Assembly: GCA_910585355.1 (NCBI GenBank)
Contig: CAJUDN010000012.1
Coordinates: 20,831-34,173, forward strand
Direction: 5' to 3'
Source: an uncultured Lachnospiraceae bacterium
Lineage (GTDB): Bacteria; Bacillota_A; Clostridia; Lachnospirales; Lachnospiraceae
Length of the DNA stretch: 13,343 nt
Shown here: piece after piece, positions 1-5,560 of the stretch
Layout of the letters: each line of letters opens with the position of its first letter
How positions within the stretch are numbered: position 1 is the first letter of the stretch
The notes under the pieces: model-generated
The model's input: the letters and a program-made list of their open reading frames with translations, nothing else
The model's database searches: none
What the model was told of the DNA's origin: nothing
Translations under genes and position numbers: made by a program

Positions 1-132
1 TATGATATATCCCGAGCGGCCAGTCTTTTACTGGATGATTTCCGCGGCGGCAAGCTCGGAAGAATCACCCTGGAATTCCCGTCTATGACTACATCGGAGG
101 AAGAAAAGCATGACTGTGACCCGGACGCTTAA
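1..132 (+). CDS. rbgA: RbgA (YlqF) ribosome biogenesis GTPase, 3' end only
   Basis: The window opens inside a reading frame in frame 1 that runs to a TAA at 130-132 and encodes the last 43 residues of a protein. The segment contains DDFRGGKLGRITLE, which resembles the C-terminal tail of RbgA/YlqF, the circularly permuted GTPase that assists late 50S subunit assembly in the cytoplasm. The GTPase motifs lie upstream of the window and cannot be checked. The frame overlaps the start of rnhB by 23 bp, which suggests translational coupling; ylqF-rnhB is a known neighbour pair in Bacillus. The last dozen or so residues are acidic and poorly conserved. The assignment rests on this short tail plus context, so it is good but not certain. 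Confidence 0.75.
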   Translation, partial: YDISRAASLLLDDFRGGKLGRITLEFPSMTTSEEEKHDCDPDA

Positions 133-757
133 GGGAGAAAAGCTGGAAAAGGAGCTTTTAAGGCTGGAAGCCATGAAAGAATTTGAACGTAAGTATGAGG
201 ACTGCGCCCTTATCTGTGGTGTTGACGAAGCCGGGCGCGGGCCGTTGGCCGGGCCGGTAGCCGCCGGCGCCGCCATCTTACCCAGGGATTGCACTATCCT
301 TTATTTAAACGATTCCAAAAAACTTACGGAAAAGCGGCGGGAAGAGCTGTTTGAGGAAATTAAAGAGAAAGCCGTCGCATGGAGCGTCAAAATCGCAGGC
401 CCCGAAAGAATTGATGAAATCAATATTTTAAGGGCCACTTATGAAGCCATGAGAAGCGCCATCTCTGATTTAAAAACTGTGCCGGATCTCCTCTTAAATG
501 ACGCAGTCACCATTCCCGACATCACAATCCGGCAGCTCCCTATTATTAAGGGAGATGCCAAAAGCGTCTCGATTGCGGCTGCCAGCATTCTGGCCAAAGT
601 TACCAGAGACCACATGATGATGGAATACGATAAGCTGTTTCCGGAATATGGCTTTGCAAAAAATAAAGGCTATGGGACAGCTGTACATATAGAAGCATTA
701 AAAAATTTCGGCCCCACGCCTATCCACAGGAAAACTTTCATAAAGAATTTCGTTTAG
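110..757 (+). CDS. rnhB: Ribonuclease HII
   Basis: This gene encodes a 215-residue RNase HII, which cuts the RNA strand of RNA/DNA hybrids and starts removal of single ribonucleotides misincorporated in DNA. The signature GVDEAGRGPLAGPV begins at residue 37 and supplies the first two acidic residues, D39 and E40. The remaining metal-binding acids are probably D131 (LLNDA) and D149 in KGDAKS, followed by SIAAASILAKVTRD. The C-terminal KGYGT..H and GPTPIHRKTF motifs are present, so the protein looks full length. About 30 residues precede the catalytic core, as in many Firmicutes enzymes. The ATG at 110 is preceded by GGAGG at 96-100. The start lies inside the end of rbgA, indicating co-transcription. 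The 3' end runs into a degenerate 42-bp repeat. Confidence 0.96.
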   Translation: MTVTRTLKGEKLEKELLRLEAMKEFERKYEDCALICGVDEAGRGPLAGPVAAGAAILPRDCTILYLNDSKKLTEKRREELFEEIKEKAVAWSVKIAGPERIDEINILRATYEAMRSAISDLKTVPDLLLNDAVTIPDITIRQLPIIKGDAKSVSIAAASILAKVTRDHMMMEYDKLFPEYGFAKNKGYGTAVHIEALKNFGPTPIHRKTFIKNFV

Positions 758-890
758 AGACTGTGAAGAGCTTCCTTTAGACCGCAGAGGACCTCATTGA
801 AACCATGGAGAATTTTGCTTGGATCGCAGAGAGATTCACTGAAACCAGGAAAAACTTTGTGCAGATTGTAAAGAACTTCGTTTAAGACCA
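739..890 (+). repeat. Degenerate 42-bp tandem repeat between rnhB and yraN
   Basis: Units starting near 741, 783, 825 and 867 resemble each other. The two central units, 783-824 and 825-866, match at 29 of 42 positions by hand alignment without gaps. The last unit also resembles the 3' end of rnhB; both contain AAAGAAYTTCGTTTA. The unit length equals 14 codons. In frame 1 the stretch 781-885 is open and reads as a 14-residue repeat (AEDLIETMENFAWI, then AERFTETRKNFVQI, then VKNFV and TAA). An internal ATG at 805 has only a weak upstream AGAGGA. I read this as a decayed tandem duplication or the remnant of a short repeat peptide, not as a proven gene. Confidence 0.6.
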
Positions 891-901
891 TAAGGAGATT
901 C

Positions 902-1249
902 ATGACGCAGAATAACAGAATCACAGGCAGCTACTATGAAACACAGGTGGCTGCCTTTCTTGAAGCGCAGGGAATGACTATTCTGGAAAAGAATTTCCGC
1001 TGCCGGATGGGAGAAATTGACCTGATTGCCCGGGATGGAAGTTATCTTGTATTTATTGAAGTGAAATTCAGAAGTTCCGGTTCTGCCGGATATGCTCTGG
1101 AGGCCATTGACAGAAGAAAAATCGGGCGAATCCGAAAAGCTGCCGGTTTTTACTTATGTTCTCACAGGCTTCCCGAGGAGACTCCCTGCCGGTTTGACGC
1201 GGCCGGAGTGGACGGAAAAACGATAACTTACATTAAAGACGCATTTTAA
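902..1249 (+). CDS. YraN family (UPF0102) endonuclease-fold protein
   Basis: A 115-residue protein of the YraN/UPF0102 family, usually found beside rnhB. The family has a restriction-endonuclease-like fold. The matching core is GEIDLIARDG (residues 38-47) followed by LVFIEVKFRSSG, giving the E-D-ExK arrangement of PD-(D/E)XK nucleases, then a conserved RFDAAGVD near the C-terminus. An N-terminal G-x-x-x-E helix (GSYYETQVAAFLEAQG) is also typical. The length is normal. The biological role of the family remains poorly defined, so only a nuclease-like fold can be stated. The start ATG follows AAGGAG at 892-897 with a short 4-nt spacing, and the gene lies 144 bp after rnhB beyond the repeat tract. 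Confidence 0.9.
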   Translation: MTQNNRITGSYYETQVAAFLEAQGMTILEKNFRCRMGEIDLIARDGSYLVFIEVKFRSSGSAGYALEAIDRRKIGRIRKAAGFYLCSHRLPEETPCRFDAAGVDGKTITYIKDAF

Positions 1250-1345
1250 ATAACGGTTCAGATTTCAAATGCCTCCTGAACAGTTACGGTATATGCAGTT
1301 ATATCAAAAAAACTTGTGAACACATAGAAAAACAGAGGAAAACGT

Positions 1346-2200
1346 ATGTCAATGTATAACTGGAAACGGAAGAAAAGCAGCACGGCAGTAACCGAAAAAA
1401 CGAGCGAGGGCGTCACCTGGCTGTCTTTTCCGGCTTTGGAGGAAACTGGGCTTGTCACCCACGCCTTTTCCACCAGAATGGGCGGCGTAAGTAAAGGAGC
1501 CTATTCCACAATGAATTTTTCCTATACCCGCGGCGACGATCCGGGGGCAGTAAAGGAAAACTACAGACGAATGGCAAAGGCTCTTAAGGTGGACATGGAG
1601 CGTATGGTGCTTACCTGGCAGACGCATACTACCAATGTGCGCCTCGTAACGCCGGAGGATGAAGGAAAGGGTGTCATAAAAGACAGGGATTACCGGGATG
1701 TGGACGGACTGATTACCGACCGTCCCGGCGTGACTCTGGTGACATTTTTTGCAGACTGTGTGCCGCTTTATTTTTTGGATGTGAAGAAAAAGGCCATTGG
1801 CCTCTCACATTCCGGCTGGAGAGGAACCGTAAACCGCATGGGAAAGGCTACACTTGAAGCAATGGCACAGGAGTTTGGAACCAATCCAGCCGATGTGACT
1901 GTCTGCATTGGTCCCAGTATCTGTCAGGACTGTTACGAGGTGGGACAGGAGGTCATAGAAAAATTTGCAGACGCCTTCGATAAAAAATACCATGAACGGC
2001 TGTTTTATGAAAAGCGTGACGGAAAATTCCAGCTGAATCTCTGGGAAGCCAACCGAATCGTTTTAATGGAAGCCGGGGTTTTGGAAAGTCAGATTTTTGT
2101 TACCGATATCTGTACCCACTGCAATCCGGATCTTCTGTTTTCCCATCGGACATCAGCAGAAAAAAGGGGAAATCTTTGTGCATTCTTATGCTTAAAATAG
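1346..2200 (+). CDS. pgeF: PgeF/YfiH-type laccase-domain protein (peptidoglycan editing factor / purine nucleoside enzyme)
   Basis: A 284-residue member of the YfiH/YlmD/LACC1 family. Members have been reported as purine nucleoside phosphorylase/adenosine deaminase enzymes. In E. coli the homologue is called peptidoglycan editing factor because it prevents misincorporation in muropeptides. The metal-site residues are visible: H94 in WQTHTTN, C138 in FADCVPLYF and H155 in LSHSGWRGT, plus CIGPSICQDCYEV and the C-terminal CTHCNPDLLFSHR. There is no signal peptide, so it acts in the cytoplasm. The ATG at 1346 has AGAGG upstream at about 1334-1338; a second in-frame ATG at 1352 is possible. The protein is full length. 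I saw no clear promoter in the 96-bp gap before it, so it is probably read from the rbgA-rnhB-yraN transcript. Confidence 0.93.
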   Translation: MSMYNWKRKKSSTAVTEKTSEGVTWLSFPALEETGLVTHAFSTRMGGVSKGAYSTMNFSYTRGDDPGAVKENYRRMAKALKVDMERMVLTWQTHTTNVRLVTPEDEGKGVIKDRDYRDVDGLITDRPGVTLVTFFADCVPLYFLDVKKKAIGLSHSGWRGTVNRMGKATLEAMAQEFGTNPADVTVCIGPSICQDCYEVGQEVIEKFADAFDKKYHERLFYEKRDGKFQLNLWEANRIVLMEAGVLESQIFVTDICTHCNPDLLFSHRTSAEKRGNLCAFLCLK

Positions 2201-2214
2201 GAAAAACCTTCTAG

Positions 2215-2242
2215 TGTATTATTTTTGCCGCAGACCATAATA
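2215..2242 (+). promoter_or_regulatory. Probable forespore (sigma-G/F-type) promoter of the SASP gene
   Basis: CATAATA at 2236-2242 matches the CATnnTA -10 element recognised by the forespore factors sigma-G and sigma-F. A GTAT-containing -35-like element (TGTATT, 2215-2220) lies 15 bp upstream. SASP genes are expressed in the developing forespore under sigma-G, so both position and motif fit. The -35 element is imperfect. Transcription would start near 2249, leaving a leader of about 65 nt. Confidence 0.5.
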
Positions 2243-2259
2243 GGAGTGTAGCAAAAAAC

Positions 2260-2290
2260 ACCGGAGACCAACTACAAAATAAACTCCGGT
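2260..2290 (+). other. Leader hairpin upstream of the SASP ribosome-binding site
   Basis: A perfect 7-bp inverted repeat, ACCGGAG at 2260-2266 and CTCCGGT at 2284-2290, encloses a 17-nt A-rich loop. It ends 10 nt before the AAGGAGG at 2301-2307. It has no U-tract, so it is not an intrinsic terminator. It could stabilise the spore mRNA or keep the ribosome-binding site open; this is inference. Confidence 0.45.
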
Positions 2291-2315
2291 AATACAAAAA
2301 AAGGAGGCGTTTTAT

Positions 2316-2534
2316 ATGTCTAACACAAGTACAAGTAATTCTTCTAACCGCGTCGTAGTACCGGAAGCGAAGGAGGCTATGGACAAGTTCAAAATGGAGG
2401 TTGCAACCGAGTTAGGGGTGCCGCTTACCAATGGTTATAACGGTAATCTTACTTCCTACCAGAACGGCAGCGTCGGCGGCTATATGGTAAAGAAGATGAT
2501 TGAGGCCCAGGAAAAGCAGATGGCTGGTAAATAA
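2316..2534 (+). CDS. Small acid-soluble spore protein, alpha/beta type
   Basis: A 72-residue alpha/beta-type SASP. These proteins coat DNA in the dormant spore, force an A-like conformation, protect against UV and heat damage, and supply amino acids at germination. The core matches the family: ALDKFK-like AMDKFKMEVATELGV, then NGYNGNLTSYQNGSVGGYMVKKMI. The MEVATEL segment corresponds to the site cut by the germination protease GPR. The length is typical and the serine/threonine-rich N-terminus is variable, as expected. A very strong AAGGAGG at 2301-2307 lies 8 nt before the ATG. The gene is a monocistronic unit with its own forespore-type promoter and terminator. Its presence is direct evidence that the organism makes endospores. 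Confidence 0.97.
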   Translation: MSNTSTSNSSNRVVVPEAKEAMDKFKMEVATELGVPLTNGYNGNLTSYQNGSVGGYMVKKMIEAQEKQMAGK

Positions 2535-2548
2535 GCCATAAAACGGAT

Positions 2549-2568
2549 ATGCCGCTGGAAAGCGGCAT
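2549..2568 (+). other. First hairpin downstream of the SASP gene
   Basis: A perfect 8-bp stem, ATGCCGCT and AGCGGCAT, closes a GGAA tetraloop of the stable GNRA class. It lies 14 nt after the SASP stop codon and just before the intrinsic terminator. There is no U-tract directly after it, so it more likely protects the mRNA 3' end than terminates transcription. Confidence 0.6.
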
Positions 2569-2576
2569 CACCAGAT

Positions 2577-2626
2577 AAGAAATTCCTCTTCGCCGGACGA
2601 ATGGGCCGGCGGAGGGGATTCTTTTT
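2577..2626 (+). terminator. Rho-independent terminator of the SASP unit
   Basis: A long inverted repeat pairs 2577-2596 with 2606-2625. It includes a perfect CGCCGG/CCGGCG core and further pairs with G-U wobbles and a few mismatches. A short loop separates the arms, and a run of five T follows at 2622-2626. This separates the spore gene from the rsmD promoter downstream. Confidence 0.88.
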
Positions 2627-2661
2627 ATGTCGCACACTTTTTATTTTATACAAAAAACCGC

Positions 2662-2690
2662 TTGTATATCGAAGATGATGATATTATAAT
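2662..2690 (+). promoter_or_regulatory. Sigma-A promoter of the rsmD-coaD operon
   Basis: TTGTAT at 2662-2667 and a consensus TATAAT at 2685-2690 are separated by 17 bp, the ideal spacing for the vegetative sigma factor. Transcription would start near 2697, about 23 nt before the rsmD ATG. It follows directly after the SASP terminator, so it is well placed to start an independent operon. Confidence 0.85.
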
Positions 2691-2719
2691 GTTAGGGAAA
2701 ACATGGTACGAGGTGTTTT

Positions 2720-3292
2720 ATGAGAGTGATTGCAGGCAGTGCGCGAAGACTGCTTTTAAAGACTGTGGAGGGAATGGAAACTAGGCCTACCACGGACCGG
2801 ATAAAAGAAACCCTGTTCAATATAATACAAAACGATCTCTATGGATGCGTTTTTCTTGATTTATTTGCGGGCAGCGGCGCCATCGGCATCGAGGCTCTGA
2901 GCCGCGGAGCAAAAAAGGCGGTTTTCATTGATAACGGAAGCAGGCAGATTTCCTGCATCCGCGATAATCTAAGGACCACAAAGTTGGAAGAAAAGGCGGA
3001 GGTAATGGCTTCGGATGTTTTTTCGGGGCTTTCTTTGCTTTCCGCAAAAGGACGCAGTTTTGATTTTATTTTCATGGATCCGCCCTATGACCATATGCTG
3101 GAGAAGCAGGTTTTCGAGTCCCTGAGGGATTCGTCTCTGGTTCATGAGGGCACAAGGATCATTGTGGAAGCATCCTTAAATACGGATTTCTCCTGGGCGG
3201 CCCCCATGGGTTATCAGATCCTACGAAGTAAGGAATATAAAACGAGCAAACACGTATTCCTTGCCAAAAAGAAAAAAGAACCATACCTCTAA
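2720..3292 (+). CDS. rsmD: 16S rRNA (guanine(966)-N(2))-methyltransferase RsmD
   Basis: A 190-residue SAM-dependent methyltransferase that modifies G966 (E. coli numbering) of 16S rRNA during 30S assembly. The N-terminus MRVIAGSARR and the family motif RPTTDRIKETLFN (residues 22-34) are present. The SAM-binding motif I is FLDLFAGSGAIGIEALSRGA (about 45-64), an acidic D71 ends the next strand, and the catalytic DPPY is at 120-123. The length is normal. The start ATG follows GAGGTG at 2710-2715. It is the first gene after a strong sigma-A promoter and is followed by coaD, an order conserved in Firmicutes (ylbH-ylbI in Bacillus) and seen in other phyla. The C-terminus ends in a lysine-rich tail. 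Confidence 0.96.
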   Translation: MRVIAGSARRLLLKTVEGMETRPTTDRIKETLFNIIQNDLYGCVFLDLFAGSGAIGIEALSRGAKKAVFIDNGSRQISCIRDNLRTTKLEEKAEVMASDVFSGLSLLSAKGRSFDFIFMDPPYDHMLEKQVFESLRDSSLVHEGTRIIVEASLNTDFSWAAPMGYQILRSKEYKTSKHVFLAKKKKEPYL

Positions 3293-3366
3293 AACATCCC
3301 GCAATGCGCCTGCCGGACTTTCGTGTGCGGCGATGCACTTATTTCGAAGAGCAAGGGAGAAATCCT

Positions 3367-3843
3367 ATGAAAAAAGCAATTTACCCGGGCAGTTTTGACC
3401 CGGTTACATTAGGACATATTGACGTAATTGAAAGAGCCTCCAAGCTCTTTGACCATTTAATCATCGGCGTTCTTTGCAACAGCGCGAAAACTCCATTGTT
3501 TTCCGTGGAGGAACGTGTTAAAATGCTAAGAGAGGTGACGAAGCATCTGCCCAATGTGGAAGTGAAAAGTTTCGGCGGCCTGACGGTGGATTTTGCCAGA
3601 GAATGCGGAGCCAACTGACTGGTCCGTGGACTCCGGGCAGTGACTGACTTTGAATATGAGCTTCAGATTGCCCAGTTAAACCGGGTTATCGCTCCGGAAA
3701 TTGACACTGTATTTTTGACGACCAATTTGAAATATGCGTACCTAAGTTCCAGCTCTGTAAAAGAAGTGGCTGCCTACGGAGGAGATATTTCCAGTTTTGT
3801 TACTCCCTGTGTGGAAGAAGAGGTACATAAGAAATTAAAGTAA
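3367..3843 (+). pseudogene. coaD: Phosphopantetheine adenylyltransferase CoaD, interrupted by one in-frame UGA
   Basis: CoaD transfers AMP from ATP to 4'-phosphopantetheine, giving dephospho-CoA, the penultimate step of coenzyme A synthesis. The frame from ATG 3367 (AAGGGAG at 3354-3359 upstream) to TAA 3841-3843 spans 158 codons before the stop, the normal family length. The N-terminal half has YPGSFDPVTLGHIDVI with the nucleotidyltransferase T-x-G-H motif (residues 14-17). The C-terminal half has RGLRAVTDFEYE and YLSSSSVKEVA, which hold phosphate-binding and catalytic residues. Codon 84, at 3616-3618, is TGA. It sits between ECGAN and LVRGLRAV, where E. coli has Val and B. subtilis Ala. No base is gained or lost. 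The 83-residue upstream fragment would lack half the active site. A GTG at 3640 could restart translation but has no good Shine-Dalgarno site. A sequencing error, a real nonsense mutation with another copy elsewhere, or read-through are all possible; the sequence cannot decide between them. Confidence 0.85.
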
Positions 3844-3906
3844 CAGTTCAGCTGTGCGCTTCCTGTCTGCGGTGCGCGGGCAAGATGATGCAAGGCTTAA
3901 CTGTTA
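3841..3906 (+). other. Inverted repeat after coaD
   Basis: TAACAGTT at 3841-3848, which includes the coaD stop codon, is the exact reverse complement of AACTGTTA at 3899-3906. Pairing continues for another three bases past one mismatch. The enclosed 50 nt contains a second pair of GCGC arms. There is no U-tract, so it is not a canonical terminator. It may be an mRNA-processing or stability element between coaD and the coiled-coil gene. Confidence 0.4.
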
Positions 3907-3950
3907 CAAATTAAATGCCCGGGCAATGAGAAAGAAATGAGGAGAAGATT

Positions 3951-4523
3951 ATGAGCAGAATTGAACAAATAATCGGTGAAATCGAAGAATATATCGACAA
4001 ATGCAGTTTTCAGCCGCTGTCCAAAACGAAAATTATCGTAAATAAGGAGGAACTGGACGAGCTTTTGGTGGAACTGCGCCTCAGGATACCTGATGAAATC
4101 AAAAAGTATCAGAAAATCATAAGCAACCAGGACGCTATCCTTTCCGATGCCCATTCCAAAGCTGACGCCATGCTGGCGGAGGCCACAGCCCAAACCAATG
4201 AGCTGGTCAATGAGCATGAAATAATGCAGAAGGCCTATTCCCATGCCAACGAGGTAATCGCTCAGGCTCAGGAGCAGGCCCAGGCCATCGTGGACAGCGC
4301 CGTAAATGATGCCAATAACATCCGTCAGGGTTCCATCCAGTATACGGATGACATGTTAAAGAGCTTACAGACCATCATCAACCACACCATGGAGGGAGCC
4401 CAGGGGCGTTTCGACGCTTTTATGAGCTCCATGCGTTCCAGCTATGATATTGTTTCCTCCAACCGGAAAGAACTGTCCGGAGGAATCATTACGGAAAAAG
4501 CGCCGGAAGAAGGCGGCCAGTAA
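3951..4523 (+). CDS. Coiled-coil protein of unknown function beside coaD (possible DivIVA/SepIVA-like)
   Basis: A 190-residue soluble protein without signal peptide or membrane segment. Residues 1-45 form a charged head. RIPDEIKKYQKII follows at 45-57, then a long alanine-, glutamate- and glutamine-rich helix at about 58-130 with heptad-like spacing (SKADAMLAEATAQ, HANEVIAQAQEQ). A second helical stretch runs to about 170, and the tail is acidic and flexible. Such proteins are often auto-annotated as an ATPase or V-ATPase subunit H, which I do not accept because no Walker motif is present. The arrangement resembles DivIVA/SepIVA-type polar or septal coiled-coil proteins; this is inference from pattern only. 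It lies downstream of rsmD and coaD, and AGGAG about 10 nt upstream supports the ATG. Confidence 0.8.
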   Translation: MSRIEQIIGEIEEYIDKCSFQPLSKTKIIVNKEELDELLVELRLRIPDEIKKYQKIISNQDAILSDAHSKADAMLAEATAQTNELVNEHEIMQKAYSHANEVIAQAQEQAQAIVDSAVNDANNIRQGSIQYTDDMLKSLQTIINHTMEGAQGRFDAFMSSMRSSYDIVSSNRKELSGGIITEKAPEEGGQ

Positions 4524-4538
4524 TGAATCGGTCCGTTA

Positions 4539-5513
4539 TTAACCGGCCGGTAATAGCCGGCCGTAAGTCAGAATAGAAAAGAGGCCTGCGGACAGGATTC
4601 CGTGGAGCAGCTTCCAGAGAAAATATTGCCGGATGGATAATCCGGCATTTTTTTTCATGCCTTTTGTTTCCTGAGAGTCCATGGGAGCAATTACGGATTT
4701 GGTCTGAAAGAGACCGGAAAAGCCGCCGAAAGTCAGGGCGAACACAGAAAGCATGCCGGAAGCGGGAAAGTTCAGGGAGGCGGCCGCTTCCCGGATTCCG
4801 GTAGTCATTTCCATGGACGCAATCAGAAGCATACGGACGCGGGCAGGAATCCATGCCGCATGACGCAAAAAAACTATAAAAATTGAAAACAACATCAGAT
4901 ACCCGCCGATTTTGCACAGCACCTCCACCGCCGAGAGAATAGATTCGTCAACAGAAGAGTCATGAGGCCCCGAACCGTCAAAAATATTTACCGGGCCGTC
5001 CGTCTTAAGGGGCCCGGGTGGAAAATAAACGATCTTTGCCAGAAATGCCAGAAGGAGCACAGGGATATAGACGGAAAGTAAAAGCCTGGAGACGGCTGTA
5101 TCCGGCGCAAAAAACGGATATACATAGCCCAGTAAGAACATGGGGCTTGGATGGTTGCATATGGCCATAAGGAAATTTCCTTCTCTTTGGGAGAGTCTCC
5201 CTTCACGAAGAAAGTCCGCACAGGTTTTTGCTCCCATGGGATATCCGCAGAGAAGTCCCGAAACCAGCACGTAACATCCCTCTCTTGTAACAGGAAAAAA
5301 GGGATGCAAAATCAGATAAAAGGGAGTCATAAGGGCAGAGATACCGCCTCCGGCAACAATCATGCCGGAGAGCACCATAAAGGGAAACAGAGCGGGAACC
5401 ACAGAGTTGTACCACAAAAGCAGGCCGTATCTGGCCCCTTCCGTCACGTATCCGGCCCGAAAAAGCATAAGAATTAAAATGAAACCAAGACAGACGGATT
5501 TTTTCATGTCCAC
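4539..5513 (-). CDS. ylbJ: YlbJ-type sporulation integral membrane protein
   Basis: A 324-residue polytopic membrane protein of the YlbJ family, which carries the nucleoside-recognition (Gate) domain. In B. subtilis, ylbJ belongs to the mother-cell sigma-E regulon and is needed for normal heat-resistant spores. The hydrophobic segments are roughly residues 5-20, 28-52, 60-74, 80-95, 115-135, 143-163, 200-217 and 255-275. Conserved motifs are GLLCGYPMGAK (86-96), CNHPSPMF (119-126), EMTTGI (235-240) and FGGFSGLFQ (262-270). It seems somewhat shorter than the Bacillus protein, which has about 400 residues. The frame can begin at GTG 5513 or ATG 5507; neither has a strong ribosome-binding site, so the start is uncertain. 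Position next to rsmD-coaD is conserved in Bacillus (ylbH-ylbI-ylbJ), but here the gene is inverted. A plus-strand terminator lies within its 3' end. Confidence 0.9.
   Translation of the reverse strand: MDMKKSVCLGFILILMLFRAGYVTEGARYGLLLWYNSVVPALFPFMVLSGMIVAGGGISALMTPFYLILHPFFPVTREGCYVLVSGLLCGYPMGAKTCADFLREGRLSQREGNFLMAICNHPSPMFLLGYVYPFFAPDTAVSRLLLSVYIPVLLLAFLAKIVYFPPGPLKTDGPVNIFDGSGPHDSSVDESILSAVEVLCKIGGYLMLFSIFIVFLRHAAWIPARVRMLLIASMEMTTGIREAAASLNFPASGMLSVFALTFGGFSGLFQTKSVIAPMDSQETKGMKKNAGLSIRQYFLWKLLHGILSAGLFSILTYGRLLPAG
4544..4563. other. GC-rich inverted repeat between convergent genes
   Basis: CGGCCGG at 4544-4550 pairs perfectly with CCGGCCG at 4557-4563 around a 6-nt TAATAG loop. It overlaps the last codons of ylbJ on the minus strand and lies just past the stop of the coiled-coil gene on the plus strand. 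It lacks a clear T-run on either side, so it would be at most a weak bidirectional pause or end-protection hairpin. Confidence 0.45.
4627..4655 (+). terminator. Rho-independent terminator of the rsmD-coaD operon, inside ylbJ
   Basis: TGCCGGAT at 4627-4634 and ATCCGGCA at 4640-4647 form a perfect 8-bp stem with a 5-nt GGATA loop, followed at once by eight T (4648-4655). This is a textbook intrinsic terminator for plus-strand transcription. It lies about 105 bp past the coiled-coil gene and entirely within the coding sequence of the convergent ylbJ, where it specifies residues around KKNAGLSIRQ. Confidence 0.85.
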
Positions 5514-5560
5514 CGGAATAGAGTTTTCTTAATACAGCTTATGAACGGGGGCTCTTTCTT

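Noticed and set aside
1250..1345. A promoter or terminator between yraN and pgeF
   Set aside because: Only a weak GTTCAG/CTGAAC pair and no well-spaced -35/-10 elements are visible, so no feature is claimed.
3304..3618. A longer N-terminal extension of coaD starting at 3304
   Set aside because: The added 21 residues do not match CoaD, and the ATG at 3367 has a good AAGGGAG site and the normal family N-terminus.
3616..3618. Genome-wide reassignment of UGA to an amino acid
   Set aside because: At least four other genes in the window end naturally at UGA, including two ATGA overlaps.
3640..3843. The 3' half of coaD as a separate gene starting at GTG 3640
   Set aside because: It begins in the middle of the conserved RGLRAV motif, has no Shine-Dalgarno site and lacks the T-x-G-H half of the active site.
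4544..4563. The GC-rich hairpin as the main terminator between the convergent genes
   Set aside because: It lacks a T-run on either strand, while a much better terminator lies at 4627-4655.
4489..4917. A 142-codon minus-strand frame within ylbJ
   Set aside because: It is an alternative frame of the GC-rich ylbJ coding sequence, with an arginine- and proline-rich translation and no start signal.
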